The notes: generated by a model from the letters alone, not told the origin. Numbered from the stretch's first letter, positions 1 to 8,261 are shown. The stretch: 64,000 bases of DNA from an uncultured Caryophanales bacterium (GCA_947169395.1 CAMVPJ010000003.1:3051-67050); one strand, 5' to 3'. Program-made: numbers and translations.

Positions 1-1689
1 AGATTTCTTAGTGATGATGCACATTATCCTTTTGTATGGTTAGTACAGAGTCTAAATGGTGTTGAACTTAAGTGTTTTATAGATTCTAACTATTTGACTG
101 ATATTTTAAACAACGATAGATCAGTTGATAAGATAAATGCAATAATAACATCATGTAACCCTTATGCAACCGATGTCCTTCTTGATGATAGAGTAATTCA
201 GCTTATTATTAGTTATTATAATCTATCTACTTATCTTTATAATTTAGATTATAGAATGGGACATAAATTAATAGATTATGATATTAAAAATGTTACATAT
301 CATCTTAATATATTATCTAATTATAAAACTAGTGAACAATTAAAGATATTTAATTCAGAATATATAGTTAAGTTGTTAGAATATAATGGATTATCAGATA
401 GATTCCTAATTAATTTAAAAGGTAAAGTGATAGAAAAATTATTATGCTATGATAAATTTCAATCGATGTTTTTAAATTCAACTATCTATGATATTAATAT
501 AATGATTAATAATGGTTTAGTTATACCTAAAAGATTATTTAATAGTGCTACTCTAATAGATAAATATATTAAATTAGATACTAATAGGTATAGAGATTAT
601 GTAAATAGTTTAATGTATAATAACTATGAGTTTTATGAAATAATAGAAAAAGAAAGATTTAAATATGTAGATAATAAAATTAATAGTATTACTAACGATA
701 TATTAGATGAATATATTAACTTTGATAAAAATAACATATTTAATAATTTTGATTATAAAACTGCATCTAAGTTGCAAAATATTAAAAACGATAAAGATAA
801 ACTTAATGAATACTTTAAATATAGTACTAAAGAGAAATTGTTGGAAATGATTATAGATGTATTCTTTAAAGATGTACCTTATAACTTTTTACAAAATTTA
901 AAAGCAATAATTAATTATAGTAAAGATAATCCTAAGTTTATTCCTCACAATATCGATATATATAATATACTTCTAAGTTTTAATGAACTAAGTATAAATG
1001 ATATTATTAATTTCTTTAATAAGAACAAAAATAAAGATTTAGCTACATTTTTCTATGAAGATTTTAGAAATTGTAGAAATACAGCATACGAAGAGATTAA
1101 TAAAGGTATTATTAAGTTTGATAAGAGTAGTAGTTTATATAAAAAAGGTAAATCAAAAGAATTAAGCATTGATATATATGAATTAAATGGAGAAGATTTT
1201 TATCTTTATGTTCATTCATCAAAATCTGGGTTTTGGATAAGTAATAAAGAAACAATATGTCTTAGTTTAATAAGTCACAATAATATTAGTACTATTGATA
1301 ATGATTCTATTATATTTGGCTTTTCTAAATTAAAGATTAATAGTATTATGCATATGTATCATAGTGATTTATTTAGCTGCCAAAAGGGCGGTGTAACTAA
1401 AGTACATGATATAGAAACTAAAGAGAATTTGATTAAAAAGACTATTTCATATAATGAAATATTATATAAAGAAGAAGATAACTTTAAACCTGACTATATA
1501 GTATGTTTTGATGCTATTGATGATAATAGTATTAATATTGCGCAGGAATTAAACATACCAATAGTTGTAATTAATAGTAAAAAATATACTAAGAAAAGTG
1601 GTAGTTTAGAGGAACTTGATAAAAATAATTATCTAAATGATAGTGATACATATGACTATGATATCCTAGAGGATATTAGGGTAAGATAG
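1..1689 (+). CDS. hypothetical protein, 5' end cut by window edge
   Basis: The frame is open from the first base of the window to the TAG at 1687-1689, giving 562 visible residues, so the true start lies upstream. The TTG at 94 is in frame but has no Shine-Dalgarno and lies inside the open frame, so I do not take it as the start. The protein is Asn/Ile/Lys-rich and looks cytoplasmic: I see no membrane segment or signal peptide. Near the C-terminus a segment reading PDYIVCFDAID followed by NIPIVVINSK recalls a nucleotide-binding-like beta-alpha-beta unit, but I cannot name a family. It is followed at once by a promoter region, so it is the last gene of its operon. Function unknown. Confidence 0.75.
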   Translation, partial: RFLSDDAHYPFVWLVQSLNGVELKCFIDSNYLTDILNNDRSVDKINAIITSCNPYATDVLLDDRVIQLIISYYNLSTYLYNLDYRMGHKLIDYDIKNVTYHLNILSNYKTSEQLKIFNSEYIVKLLEYNGLSDRFLINLKGKVIEKLLCYDKFQSMFLNSTIYDINIMINNGLVIPKRLFNSATLIDKYIKLDTNRYRDYVNSLMYNNYEFYEIIEKERFKYVDNKINSITNDILDEYINFDKNNIFNNFDYKTASKLQNIKNDKDKLNEYFKYSTKEKLLEMIIDVFFKDVPYNFLQNLKAIINYSKDNPKFIPHNIDIYNILLSFNELSINDIINFFNKNKNKDLATFFYEDFRNCRNTAYEEINKGIIKFDKSSSLYKKGKSKELSIDIYELNGEDFYLYVHSSKSGFWISNKETICLSLISHNNISTIDNDSIIFGFSKLKINSIMHMYHSDLFSCQKGGVTKVHDIETKENLIKKTISYNEILYKEEDNFKPDYIVCFDAIDDNSINIAQELNIPIVVINSKKYTKKSGSLEELDKNNYLNDSDTYDYDILEDIRVR

Positions 1690-1718
1690 TTGTATAAGAC
1701 TAAATATTGTTATATAAT
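1690..1718 (+). promoter_or_regulatory. upstream promoter P1 of the pilin-like gene
   Basis: TTGTAT at 1690-1695 and TATAAT at 1713-1718 are 17 bases apart. The same arrangement (TTGTAT, 17 bases, TATAAT) occurs upstream of the second pilin gene at 42484-42512, which supports both. A transcript from here would carry a roughly 200-base leader that includes the poly-T tract. Confidence 0.6.
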
Positions 1719-1762
1719 GGAGTTGTTTCAGATGACGAAACGGAATAAAAACGGATAAAAAT

Positions 1763-1774
1763 TGTTCTTTGAAA
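1763..1774 (+). promoter_or_regulatory. boxA-like element in the leader
   Basis: The 12-mer TGTTCTTTGAAA matches the boxA-like motif found in Firmicutes rRNA leaders and spacers. The identical 12-mer sits in the other pilin leader at 42536-42547, the only other place I noticed it. In rRNA operons such motifs recruit Nus factors for antitermination. A similar role here is inference. Confidence 0.4.
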
Positions 1775-1828
1775 ATGTAAATAAAATGTATAATTTTTCA
1801 GAAATAGCGTATTTTTCACAATTCACTA

Positions 1829-1862
1829 TTGACTTTTTTTTTTTTTTTTTTTTTAGTAGAAT
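1829..1862 (+). promoter_or_regulatory. poly-T promoter, candidate phase-variation switch (T21)
   Basis: TTGACT (1829-1834) is the -35 box and TAGAAT (1857-1862) the -10 box. Between them lies a run of T from 1834 to 1854 (21 T), giving a 22-base spacer against an optimum near 17. Slippage of the homopolymer would change the spacer and so promoter strength. At its present length I expect the promoter to be weak or off. The second pilin locus has the same design with T18 and a 19-base spacer. Confidence 0.65.
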
Positions 1863-1869
1863 GGTATCA

Positions 1870-1898
1870 GAAGGTAAGGAAAGATAATATTTGCCTTC
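1870..1898 (+). promoter_or_regulatory. leader hairpin conserved between the two pilin loci
   Basis: GAAGGTAAG at the 5' side can pair with TTTGCCTTC at the 3' side around a loop containing AGATAATA. The equivalent leader at 42641-42672 keeps the loop but uses a different, still complementary stem. Preservation of pairing with changed sequence suggests an RNA structure upstream of the start codon. Role unknown. Confidence 0.4.
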
Positions 1899-1937
1899 AA
1901 ATACAAGTTTCCATAATAAAAGAAGGAGGAATTATAC

Positions 1938-2939
1938 ATGAAAAAATATGGAAAAAAAGGTTTTACTCTTATAGAGTTAATTGCAGTATTAGTAATAATG
2001 GCAATAATAGCTTTAATTGCAACCCCTCTAGTAATGTCTATAATTAGAAAAGCTAGAGTATCTGCAGACAAACGTAGTATTGATGCATATGGAAGAAGTA
2101 TAGAACTAGCTATAGCAGGATATCTATTAGATAATGGTAAATTTCCAACAGAAGTATCACAACTAACTATTGAATACTCAGGTAATCAAGTTGTATGTTC
2201 AACAACACAAATCAATTCTGATTCATCAGTATATTTAGCTGGATGTACAGTAGCTGGAAGAAATGTAGATGGATATACATATGGTAAGGGTGAGGTCTCA
2301 CCATCATCCAGAGCATATAGTGTAGGAGATGAAGTAAGCTATAATAATGTGGGTTATTATGTAATAGAAGATAGTAGTGCAAGCGATACTACAGTTAAAT
2401 TATTAAAGAAAACACCACTTACTGTTGCAGAAGTAAACCAATATGGAACAGGACACATAAATAAATATACGTATGTTTCACAAGGAACTACATATGATTT
2501 AGCTGGTTCTGGAGGAGTAGCATATTATACATCTGAAACATGTGGTTATGTAAACGATGATTGGATTGATACAGGATGTACATCAGATTACGTAGATAGT
2601 GATATAAAATATATAGTAGATGCCTGGGCGAATTCTGAAGCTCCATTAGCAGTAGAAGCAAGATTAATTACAAAAGATGAAATAGATGATAATATGGGAT
2701 ATGAAGAATTTGATATTCCTTGCGGTAGCTGTGGAGCTAAAGGTGAGAGAATATCTAAATCTTGGATGTACAATAGTAATTATAGCTACTGGACAATGAG
2801 TGTAAAAGATAGTTTGCCTACAAAAGTATGGGGTGTTAGTTTGAATGGTTCCGTTGGCACTGCTAGTGTTAATTCAGGTCAAGGCACGGGTAATCAGGCT
2901 GTTCGCCCTGTCATTGTACTATCTAAATCTGCATTATAA
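1938..2939 (+). CDS. type IV pilin-like protein with variable surface domain
   Basis: The 333-residue protein opens with a class I prepilin signal: cleavage expected between G8 and F9, with Glu at mature position 5 (FTLIE), then a hydrophobic helix to about residue 35. Residues 36-110 form a pilin-like stalk with a possible disulphide loop (C87, C103). Residues about 126-333 are the repeated domain of this window: GDEVSYN, a CGYVN...GC pair (C202, C214), IVDAW, ARLIT, YWTMS and VRPVI. The start has a strong AAGAAGGAGG. It is expressed alone, between the poly-T promoter and a terminator. The tip between W298 and V322 differs strongly from its paralogues. It is probably a pilus or pseudopilus tip adhesin; no prepilin peptidase gene is in the window. 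Confidence 0.8.
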   Translation: MKKYGKKGFTLIELIAVLVIMAIIALIATPLVMSIIRKARVSADKRSIDAYGRSIELAIAGYLLDNGKFPTEVSQLTIEYSGNQVVCSTTQINSDSSVYLAGCTVAGRNVDGYTYGKGEVSPSSRAYSVGDEVSYNNVGYYVIEDSSASDTTVKLLKKTPLTVAEVNQYGTGHINKYTYVSQGTTYDLAGSGGVAYYTSETCGYVNDDWIDTGCTSDYVDSDIKYIVDAWANSEAPLAVEARLITKDEIDDNMGYEEFDIPCGSCGAKGERISKSWMYNSNYSYWTMSVKDSLPTKVWGVSLNGSVGTASVNSGQGTGNQAVRPVIVLSKSAL

Positions 2940-2971
2940 TGTAATTAACAAAATATATAAGTAAAACCTTT

Positions 2972-2997
2972 AAAGCAAATGAATTTCATTTGCTTTT
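2972..2997 (+). terminator. terminator after the first pilin gene
   Basis: AAAGCAAATG pairs with CATTTGCTTT around a 5-base loop, followed by TTT. It separates the pilin gene from the lipoprotein gene. Confidence 0.7.
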
Positions 2998-3018
2998 GTG
3001 TATAGAAAAGGAGATATT

Positions 3019-4173
3019 ATGAAAAAGTTATTAATTAGTTTGATTGTTTTTTTATTGGTTGTTGGTTGTGGTAGTAAGAGTGTTAGTGATAAAAAGATAA
3101 GTAGTAAGAAGAAAGATAGTGAGATTAGTGTTGTGCCTAGTGAGTATAATGATTCTGGGATATTTAAGGATTATTATGAGGCTGCTTATAATAAGTTAAT
3201 GAGTATGAATATTGATGAGAAGATAGGTCAAATGTTTCTTGTACGTATGGATGATACTAAGGTTGATTCTATCATTAATGATTATCATGTGGCTGGTTTT
3301 GTTATGTTTTCTCGTGATTTTAAAAATAAAAGCAAGGAAGAAGTTAAGAGTGAGATTGATAAGTATCAAAGTATGAGTAAAATACCAATGCTTTTTACTG
3401 TTGATGAAGAGGGTGGTACTGTAGTTAGAATTAGTAGTAATAAAAGTTTAAGGAGTGAGTCTTTTAAATCGCCACAGGATATATATAATGAATCTGGTAT
3501 GGATGGTATTATTAGTGATACGAAAGAGAAGAGCGAGTTATTAAAAAGTCTTGGTATTAATGTAAATCTTGCACCTGTTGCGGATGTTTCTACTAATACT
3601 TCTGATTTTATTTATGATAGAAGTTTTGGTAAGGATGCTACTGAGACTAGTAAGTATATTGATGCAGTAGTTAATGCTTATAATGAGTCAGGATTAGGTA
3701 GTTGTTTAAAACATTTTCCAGGATATGGTAATAATGTTGATACTCATACTGGTGTTGCTGTGGATAATCGTGATTATAGTGTATTTGAAGAGTCTGATTT
3801 TCTACCTTTTAAAGCTGGTATTAAGGCAGGTGTATCTAGTATTTTAGTATCTCATAATATAGTTAATAGTATGGATAGTGTACCTAGTAGTTTGTCTGTT
3901 AAGGTTCATGATATATTAAGAAATAACTTAGGTTTTACTGGTGTAATTATAACTGATGATTTAGAGATGGATGCAATTAGTAAGTATGTAGATAATGCTA
4001 ATGTAGAAGCTGTTAAGGCAGGTAATAATTTACTTATTACTACTGATTATGAAACTAGTTTTAATGATATTAAAGATGCTTATAATAATAATGAAATAGA
4101 TGATATAACAATTAATAAAGCAGTATTTAAAGTGCTTGCATGGAAATATAGTTTAGGGGTGTTACATGACTGA
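3019..4173 (+). CDS. lipoprotein, glycoside hydrolase family 3 (beta-N-acetylhexosaminidase type)
   Basis: The start at 3019 follows AAAAGGAGAT. The protein (384 aa) begins with a lipoprotein signal ending LVVGC, so it should be anchored outside the membrane. The GH3 N-terminal barrel follows: FSRDF and VDEEGG near residues 95-135, then LKHFPGYGNNVDTH near 233, the substrate-binding KHFPG...H motif of NagZ-type enzymes, and ITDDLEMDAIS near 310, which holds the catalytic Asp. NagZ-type GH3 enzymes remove GlcNAc from muropeptides or glycans. There is only one catalytic domain, as in NagZ, without the GH3 C-terminal domain. It overlaps prmC by 8 bases, so the two are co-transcribed. Confidence 0.85.
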   Translation: MKKLLISLIVFLLVVGCGSKSVSDKKISSKKKDSEISVVPSEYNDSGIFKDYYEAAYNKLMSMNIDEKIGQMFLVRMDDTKVDSIINDYHVAGFVMFSRDFKNKSKEEVKSEIDKYQSMSKIPMLFTVDEEGGTVVRISSNKSLRSESFKSPQDIYNESGMDGIISDTKEKSELLKSLGINVNLAPVADVSTNTSDFIYDRSFGKDATETSKYIDAVVNAYNESGLGSCLKHFPGYGNNVDTHTGVAVDNRDYSVFEESDFLPFKAGIKAGVSSILVSHNIVNSMDSVPSSLSVKVHDILRNNLGFTGVIITDDLEMDAISKYVDNANVEAVKAGNNLLITTDYETSFNDIKDAYNNNEIDDITINKAVFKVLAWKYSLGVLHD

Positions 4174-4882
4174 TATAGAGTATTTAAAGAAGTATTATAA
4201 AGGTAATATAGAAGATGCATATAAATTATTAGAAGAAGGATTACCTGTACAATATATTGTAGGGGAAGTAGATTTTTATGGTAATATATTTAAGGTTAAT
4301 AAGAATGTATTAATACCTAGATTTGAAACAGAACAGTTGATTGAACTTACTATGGAGTATATTCATGATAAGTTTGATGGATGTGTTGATATTCTTGATA
4401 TTGGAACTGGTAGTGGGTGTATAGCCATTACACTAAAAAAAAATATTAATTGTAATGTAGATGCAGTAGATATATCTAGTGATGCACTAGAGGTTGCAGA
4501 ATATAATAAGAAATTAAATAATGTAGATATCAACTTATTTAAAAGTGATATGTTAAATAATGTTAGTAAGAAGTATGATGTAATTATATCTAATCCTCCT
4601 TATATAGGTAGAGAAGAAGATATACAAGGTATAGTAGAAAAGAATGAACCACATATTGCGCTTTATGCAGATAATGATGGATTGTATTATTATGAAGAGA
4701 TTCTTAAAAACTGTAAGAATAATTTAAAGGAGAACTTTATTATTGCTTTTGAGATTGGAAAGTCACAAGGAAAACTAGTTAAGAATCTTGCACTAAAATA
4801 CTTAGATAATATAGATGTATTTGTTAAAAAAGATTTAAATAATTTAGATAGATTTGTGATAATTGTTAGTAAAAATAATTGA
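4166..4882 (+). CDS. prmC: peptide chain release factor N5-glutamine methyltransferase
   Basis: PrmC methylates the Gln of the GGQ motif in release factors using S-adenosylmethionine. The 238-residue protein carries the SAM motif DIGTGSGCIAI (about residues 93-103) and the family signature NPPYIG (about 143-148), plus IPRFETEQL just before motif I. It is about 40 residues shorter than usual, mostly in the N-terminal helical domain. The usual neighbour prfA is not next to it. The stop TGA overlaps the -35 box of the next gene. Confidence 0.9.
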   Translation: MTDIEYLKKYYKGNIEDAYKLLEEGLPVQYIVGEVDFYGNIFKVNKNVLIPRFETEQLIELTMEYIHDKFDGCVDILDIGTGSGCIAITLKKNINCNVDAVDISSDALEVAEYNKKLNNVDINLFKSDMLNNVSKKYDVIISNPPYIGREEDIQGIVEKNEPHIALYADNDGLYYYEEILKNCKNNLKENFIIAFEIGKSQGKLVKNLALKYLDNIDVFVKKDLNNLDRFVIIVSKNN

Positions 4883-4907
4883 CAAACATTTATTCGTATG
4901 TTATGCT
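4879..4907 (+). promoter_or_regulatory. promoter of the ORF6N gene
   Basis: TTGACA at 4879-4884 and TATGCT at 4902-4907, 17 bases apart. The -35 overlaps the prmC stop codon. Confidence 0.6.
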
Positions 4908-4952
4908 TGCTGTATAAGTTTATTTATTTAAACAATTCAGGAGGTATGTGTG

Positions 4953-5855
4953 ATGGATGTTGTAAAAGTTGATGATGTAATTATTGAAAATTTAATTTAT
5001 GAAGTTCGTGGTAAACAAGTTATGATAGATTCTGATCTTGCGAAACTTTATGAATGTAAAAATGGAACTAAGACTATCAATTTAGCAGTTAGAAGACATC
5101 TTGATAGGTTTCCAAATGACTTCTATTTTCAATTAACTAAGGAAGAGTATAATAACTTGAAGTTTCAACTTGAAACTTCAAGATTACAAGATAATCATGG
5201 CGGAGTTAGAAAAATGCCTTATGTATTTACAGAACAAGGAGTAGCAATGCTTGCTACAATCTTAAGAACAAGTGTTGCATCAAAAATGAGTGTGGCAATT
5301 ATGCGGGCTTTTGTTGTGATGCGTAAATATATTTCTACTAATTTGATTGAGCAGAAGTATATTAATAATCAAGTTATGAAAAATACAGAAGATATAAAAT
5401 TGTTACAAGCTTCATTTCAAAAATTTGAAGAAAAGAGTGAAGTTAATACGATATTTTTTGATGGTCAAATATTTGATGCTTATTCTAAGATACAAGATAT
5501 TTTTAAAAAAGCGAATAAAAAGTTAATAGTTGTAGATTCTTATGCAGATAATACTTTGCTTGATATTGTAAAAAGATTAAATGTAGAAGTGGTTATTATT
5601 ACTAAGAAAAATAATTTATTAACTAAACAAGATTTGTTTAAATATAATAAACAGTATCATAATTTGAAGGTTTATTTTAGTAATAATTTTCATGATAGAT
5701 ATTTTGTAATTGATGATGAAATAGTATATCATTGTGGAACTAGTATAAATAGAATTGGTTATAGAACATTTTCTATTAATTTAGTTAGTGATGCTGATGT
5801 AGCTAATATGTTGATTGATAAAGTTGAATATTTAATTAAATTCAAGCATAGTTGA
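4953..5855 (+). CDS. ORF6N domain protein with a phospholipase-D-like C-terminus
   Basis: ATG 4953 is 8 bases after AGGAGG. Residues about 5-110 match the ORF6N domain of phage antirepressor-like proteins (MIDSDLAKLYECKNGTKTINLAV, RFPNDFYFQLT, PYVFTEQGVAMLATIL). A short coiled linker follows near residues 135-150. The C-terminal 150 residues end with HDRYFVIDDEIVYHCGTSIN, a shape seen in phospholipase-D-like folds, where a DNA-binding or nuclease function is possible. Such ORF6N proteins are common in gut Firmicutes outside intact prophages. It has its own promoter and no phage genes next to it. Role unknown. Confidence 0.7.
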   Translation: MDVVKVDDVIIENLIYEVRGKQVMIDSDLAKLYECKNGTKTINLAVRRHLDRFPNDFYFQLTKEEYNNLKFQLETSRLQDNHGGVRKMPYVFTEQGVAMLATILRTSVASKMSVAIMRAFVVMRKYISTNLIEQKYINNQVMKNTEDIKLLQASFQKFEEKSEVNTIFFDGQIFDAYSKIQDIFKKANKKLIVVDSYADNTLLDIVKRLNVEVVIITKKNNLLTKQDLFKYNKQYHNLKVYFSNNFHDRYFVIDDEIVYHCGTSINRIGYRTFSINLVSDADVANMLIDKVEYLIKFKHS

Positions 5856-5916
5856 TTTTGTGCTAAATGCACAATGAAGTATTGTAAAAGGTTTAAAAAA
5901 ATAGTAAGAAGGTATT

Positions 5917-6558
5917 ATGAAGAAAAGTGAAATAGAAGCAATTGATAATTTAAAGTATGAAAGAGAACTGAAAAGTGAAGGTTATAAAGTAATAGTAGGT
6001 ACTGATGAAGCAGGAAGAGGGCCATTAATTGGTCCTGTAGTAGCTGGTGCGTGCTATATACCTGATGGTTTTAAATTAGATGGTCTTACTGATTCTAAGA
6101 AGTTAACTGAGAAAAAAAGAGAAGAGATGTATAAATATATAACTCAAAATACTATTTATGGTGTAGGTATAGTTAGTCCTGAAGAAATAGATGAGATTAA
6201 TATTTATGAAGCAAGTAGAAAGGCAATGAAGATTGCGATTAGTAAAGTAAGAAGTAAGATTGATGTTGATTATGTACTTACTGATGCTATGCCAATAGAA
6301 CTAGATATTCCAGTTAAGCCAATAATAAAAGGAGACCTGCTTAGCATGAGTATTGCAGCAGCATCTGTTATAGCTAAAGTAACTAGGGATCATATGATGA
6401 TTGAACTAGATAGTATTTATCCAGAGTATGGTTTAAAAAAACATAAAGGATATCCTACAAGGAAGCATTATGATGCCTTAAATAAGTATGGCTTAATTGA
6501 TGGGTATAGAAAAACTTATGGTCCTGTTAAAAGAATATTAGAAGGAAAAGAATTATAA
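5917..6558 (+). CDS. rnhB: ribonuclease HII
   Basis: RNase HII cuts RNA in RNA-DNA hybrids, including single ribonucleotides left in DNA. The 213-residue protein has the signature GTDEAGRGPLIGPVVAGA (about residues 28-45, with catalytic Asp and Glu), DSKKL, the third acidic position in LTDAMPIEL, and AASVIAKVTRD. Length is normal. The SD is AAGAAGG before ATG 5917. It faces the convergent glycosyltransferase gene across a shared terminator. Confidence 0.93.
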   Translation: MKKSEIEAIDNLKYERELKSEGYKVIVGTDEAGRGPLIGPVVAGACYIPDGFKLDGLTDSKKLTEKKREEMYKYITQNTIYGVGIVSPEEIDEINIYEASRKAMKIAISKVRSKIDVDYVLTDAMPIELDIPVKPIIKGDLLSMSIAAASVIAKVTRDHMMIELDSIYPEYGLKKHKGYPTRKHYDALNKYGLIDGYRKTYGPVKRILEGKEL

Positions 6559-6560
6559 TA

Positions 6561-6596
6561 AAAAAGTGATTTCATAGTTAATGAGAATCACTTTTT
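6561..6596. terminator. bidirectional terminator between rnhB and the glycosyltransferase
   Basis: AAAAAGTGATT pairs perfectly with AATCACTTTTT. A tract on one side and T tract on the other let it work on both strands of this convergent pair. Confidence 0.8.
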
Positions 6597-7599
6597 AGTT
6601 TTCTTCTAATACTTCTTTATAAATAGTTACTAATTCTTTTCCAACCTTTTTAATATCATGATCTATTGCTACTTTGTATCCTTCTTCTGTTAAATCAGGG
6701 AGTCTTCCTTCTAAAACACCAACAATTTTAGCTTCAAAATCATCAATATCTTTTGCTTTATATACATTTACTTCATCTTCTAACCAATCTTCAAATACAC
6801 CAATATCTCTAATTATAGCTTTTGTTTTCATACTACATGCTTCAAGTATTGGAATACCTTCTGTTTCTTCTAAAGTAGGGAATATAAATAAATCACATCC
6901 ACTATAAGCACCAATTAATTCAGTAGGCTCTACATATCCAGGAAATGTTAGATTATCAAGTTCTGTATTAACGGCTTTTCTAACTTTGGCAGGAGATGCT
7001 GCTAAAGGAGAGTGACCAAACCAAATAAATTTATATTCTGGAAGTCTTTTGGCTAGTTCAACAAAATCTAGAATACCTTTTCTTTCAATATATAAGCCTA
7101 CACCAATAATTACTTTTTCATCATCTTTTATATTATATTTCTTTCTAAATTCTTTTCCTGCTTTTTCATCTCGTTTAAAAAAATTTGTATCTACACCATT
7201 GCTTAAAGCAGTAATTGGTACTTCTATTCCATATCCTTCTAATAATCTTTTAGAATAGGGTGTGGGTGTAATTATTATATCTCCTAATGAGTAGCACGTA
7301 ATTAACCATTGCTTAAAAGGAACAGAAACTAAATTAGATCCAATAAAAGAGTTTCTAAAGTCCTCTTCAGTTGAATGTGCATGATAGACAATTTTCTTTC
7401 CTTCCTTTTTTGCTTTTTTTGCAAACAAGTATGACTTTGGCCCGTAGAAATTTATATGTAGTATATCAAAATCATCATCTATATCTGTTGTATAGTCAAT
7501 ATGATTTTCCTCTAAAGCTCGCATTTGATGTTTAATAGCTTTACCTAATCCAGATTTTGATATTGTTTTTAATCCTTCTGTATATAATAACACTTTCAT
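6595..7599 (-). CDS. glycosyltransferase family 4, probably diacylglycerol glucosyltransferase type
   Basis: The 334-residue protein has the GT-B fold of GT4 enzymes: an N-terminal acceptor half (YTEGLKTISKSGLGKAI, HINFYGPKSYLFAKKAKKEGKKIVYHAHST), a linker with LSNGVDTNFF (about residues 136-145), and the nucleotide-sugar half with GVGLYIERKG and the E-x7-E motif EETEGIPILE near residue 243. The overall pattern resembles the glucosyltransferases that make mono-glucosyl-diacylglycerol, a membrane glycolipid and lipoteichoic acid anchor. The exact sugar is not readable. It is the only gene on this strand here, with a divergent intergenic region of 116 bases. Confidence 0.75.
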   Translation of the reverse strand: MKVLLYTEGLKTISKSGLGKAIKHQMRALEENHIDYTTDIDDDFDILHINFYGPKSYLFAKKAKKEGKKIVYHAHSTEEDFRNSFIGSNLVSVPFKQWLITCYSLGDIIITPTPYSKRLLEGYGIEVPITALSNGVDTNFFKRDEKAGKEFRKKYNIKDDEKVIIGVGLYIERKGILDFVELAKRLPEYKFIWFGHSPLAASPAKVRKAVNTELDNLTFPGYVEPTELIGAYSGCDLFIFPTLEETEGIPILEACSMKTKAIIRDIGVFEDWLEDEVNVYKAKDIDDFEAKIVGVLEGRLPDLTEEGYKVAIDHDIKKVGKELVTIYKEVLEEN

Positions 7600-7715
7600 A
7601 ACATCACCAGATTAATTGTATCAAATTGTAATAATAAAGTCTATAAGTTTAAAAAAATATATTTATATGCTAAGATAAATAATAAATGTGTTATACTTAA
7701 TTGTAAGGTGATGTG

Positions 7716-8216
7716 ATGAAAATAGATAGAGTAGTAGTAGGAAGTTTACAAACTAATTGTTATATATTATCAATAGATAATAATTGCTTAGTTATTGATC
7801 CAGGTGATGAATATGATAAAATAAAAAGAAGTATTGGAAGTATGAATGTAGTTGGTGTGCTTGTAACACACAATCATTTTGATCATGTTGGTGCGCTTAA
7901 ATATTTTGATAATATATATGACTATTATAATTTGAAAGAAGGAATAAACAATATAGGAGATTTTAATTTTGAAGTTATATATACACCTGGTCACACTGAT
8001 GATTCTATAGTCATTTATTTTAAAAAAGATAAAGTTATGTTTGTTGGGGACTTTATCTTTAAAAATGGTGTTGGGAGAACTGACTTGGGTGGTAATTATT
8101 ACGATTTAGTAAGAAGTATAAAGAAGATATCTAATTATGATAAAGATATTATAGTTTATCCAGGTCATGGTGATAGTACAGTATTAGGATTAGAAATAGA
8201 AAATTTAATTCTTTGA
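7716..8216 (+). CDS. MBL-fold metallo-hydrolase (glyoxalase II-like, YqgX type)
   Basis: A small (166 aa) metallo-beta-lactamase-fold enzyme. Metal-binding motifs are visible: HNHFDHVG (residues about 52-59), PGHTDDS, GDFIFKNGVGRTDL and PGHGDST. The family includes hydroxyacylglutathione hydrolase-like enzymes that split thioesters. The true substrate cannot be read. I chose ATG 7716, eight bases after AAGG, over the GTG at 7713. It is likely a single-gene unit. Confidence 0.82.
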   Translation: MKIDRVVVGSLQTNCYILSIDNNCLVIDPGDEYDKIKRSIGSMNVVGVLVTHNHFDHVGALKYFDNIYDYYNLKEGINNIGDFNFEVIYTPGHTDDSIVIYFKKDKVMFVGDFIFKNGVGRTDLGGNYYDLVRSIKKISNYDKDIIVYPGHGDSTVLGLEIENLIL

Positions 8217-8231
8217 TAATAAGCAGATTTA

Positions 8232-8261
8232 TTGTAAAATGATACTGAAATATGTTATAAT
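8232..8261 (+). promoter_or_regulatory. promoter of deoD
   Basis: TTGTAA at 8232-8237 and TATAAT at 8256-8261, 18 bases apart, followed by AAGGA and the deoD start. Confidence 0.6.

Noticed and set aside
1829..2047. Open frame beginning in the poly-T tract before the pilin gene
   Set aside because: It overlaps the pilin gene in another frame, is made of Phe codons from the T run and has no SD. It is a shadow of the promoter and pilin sequence.
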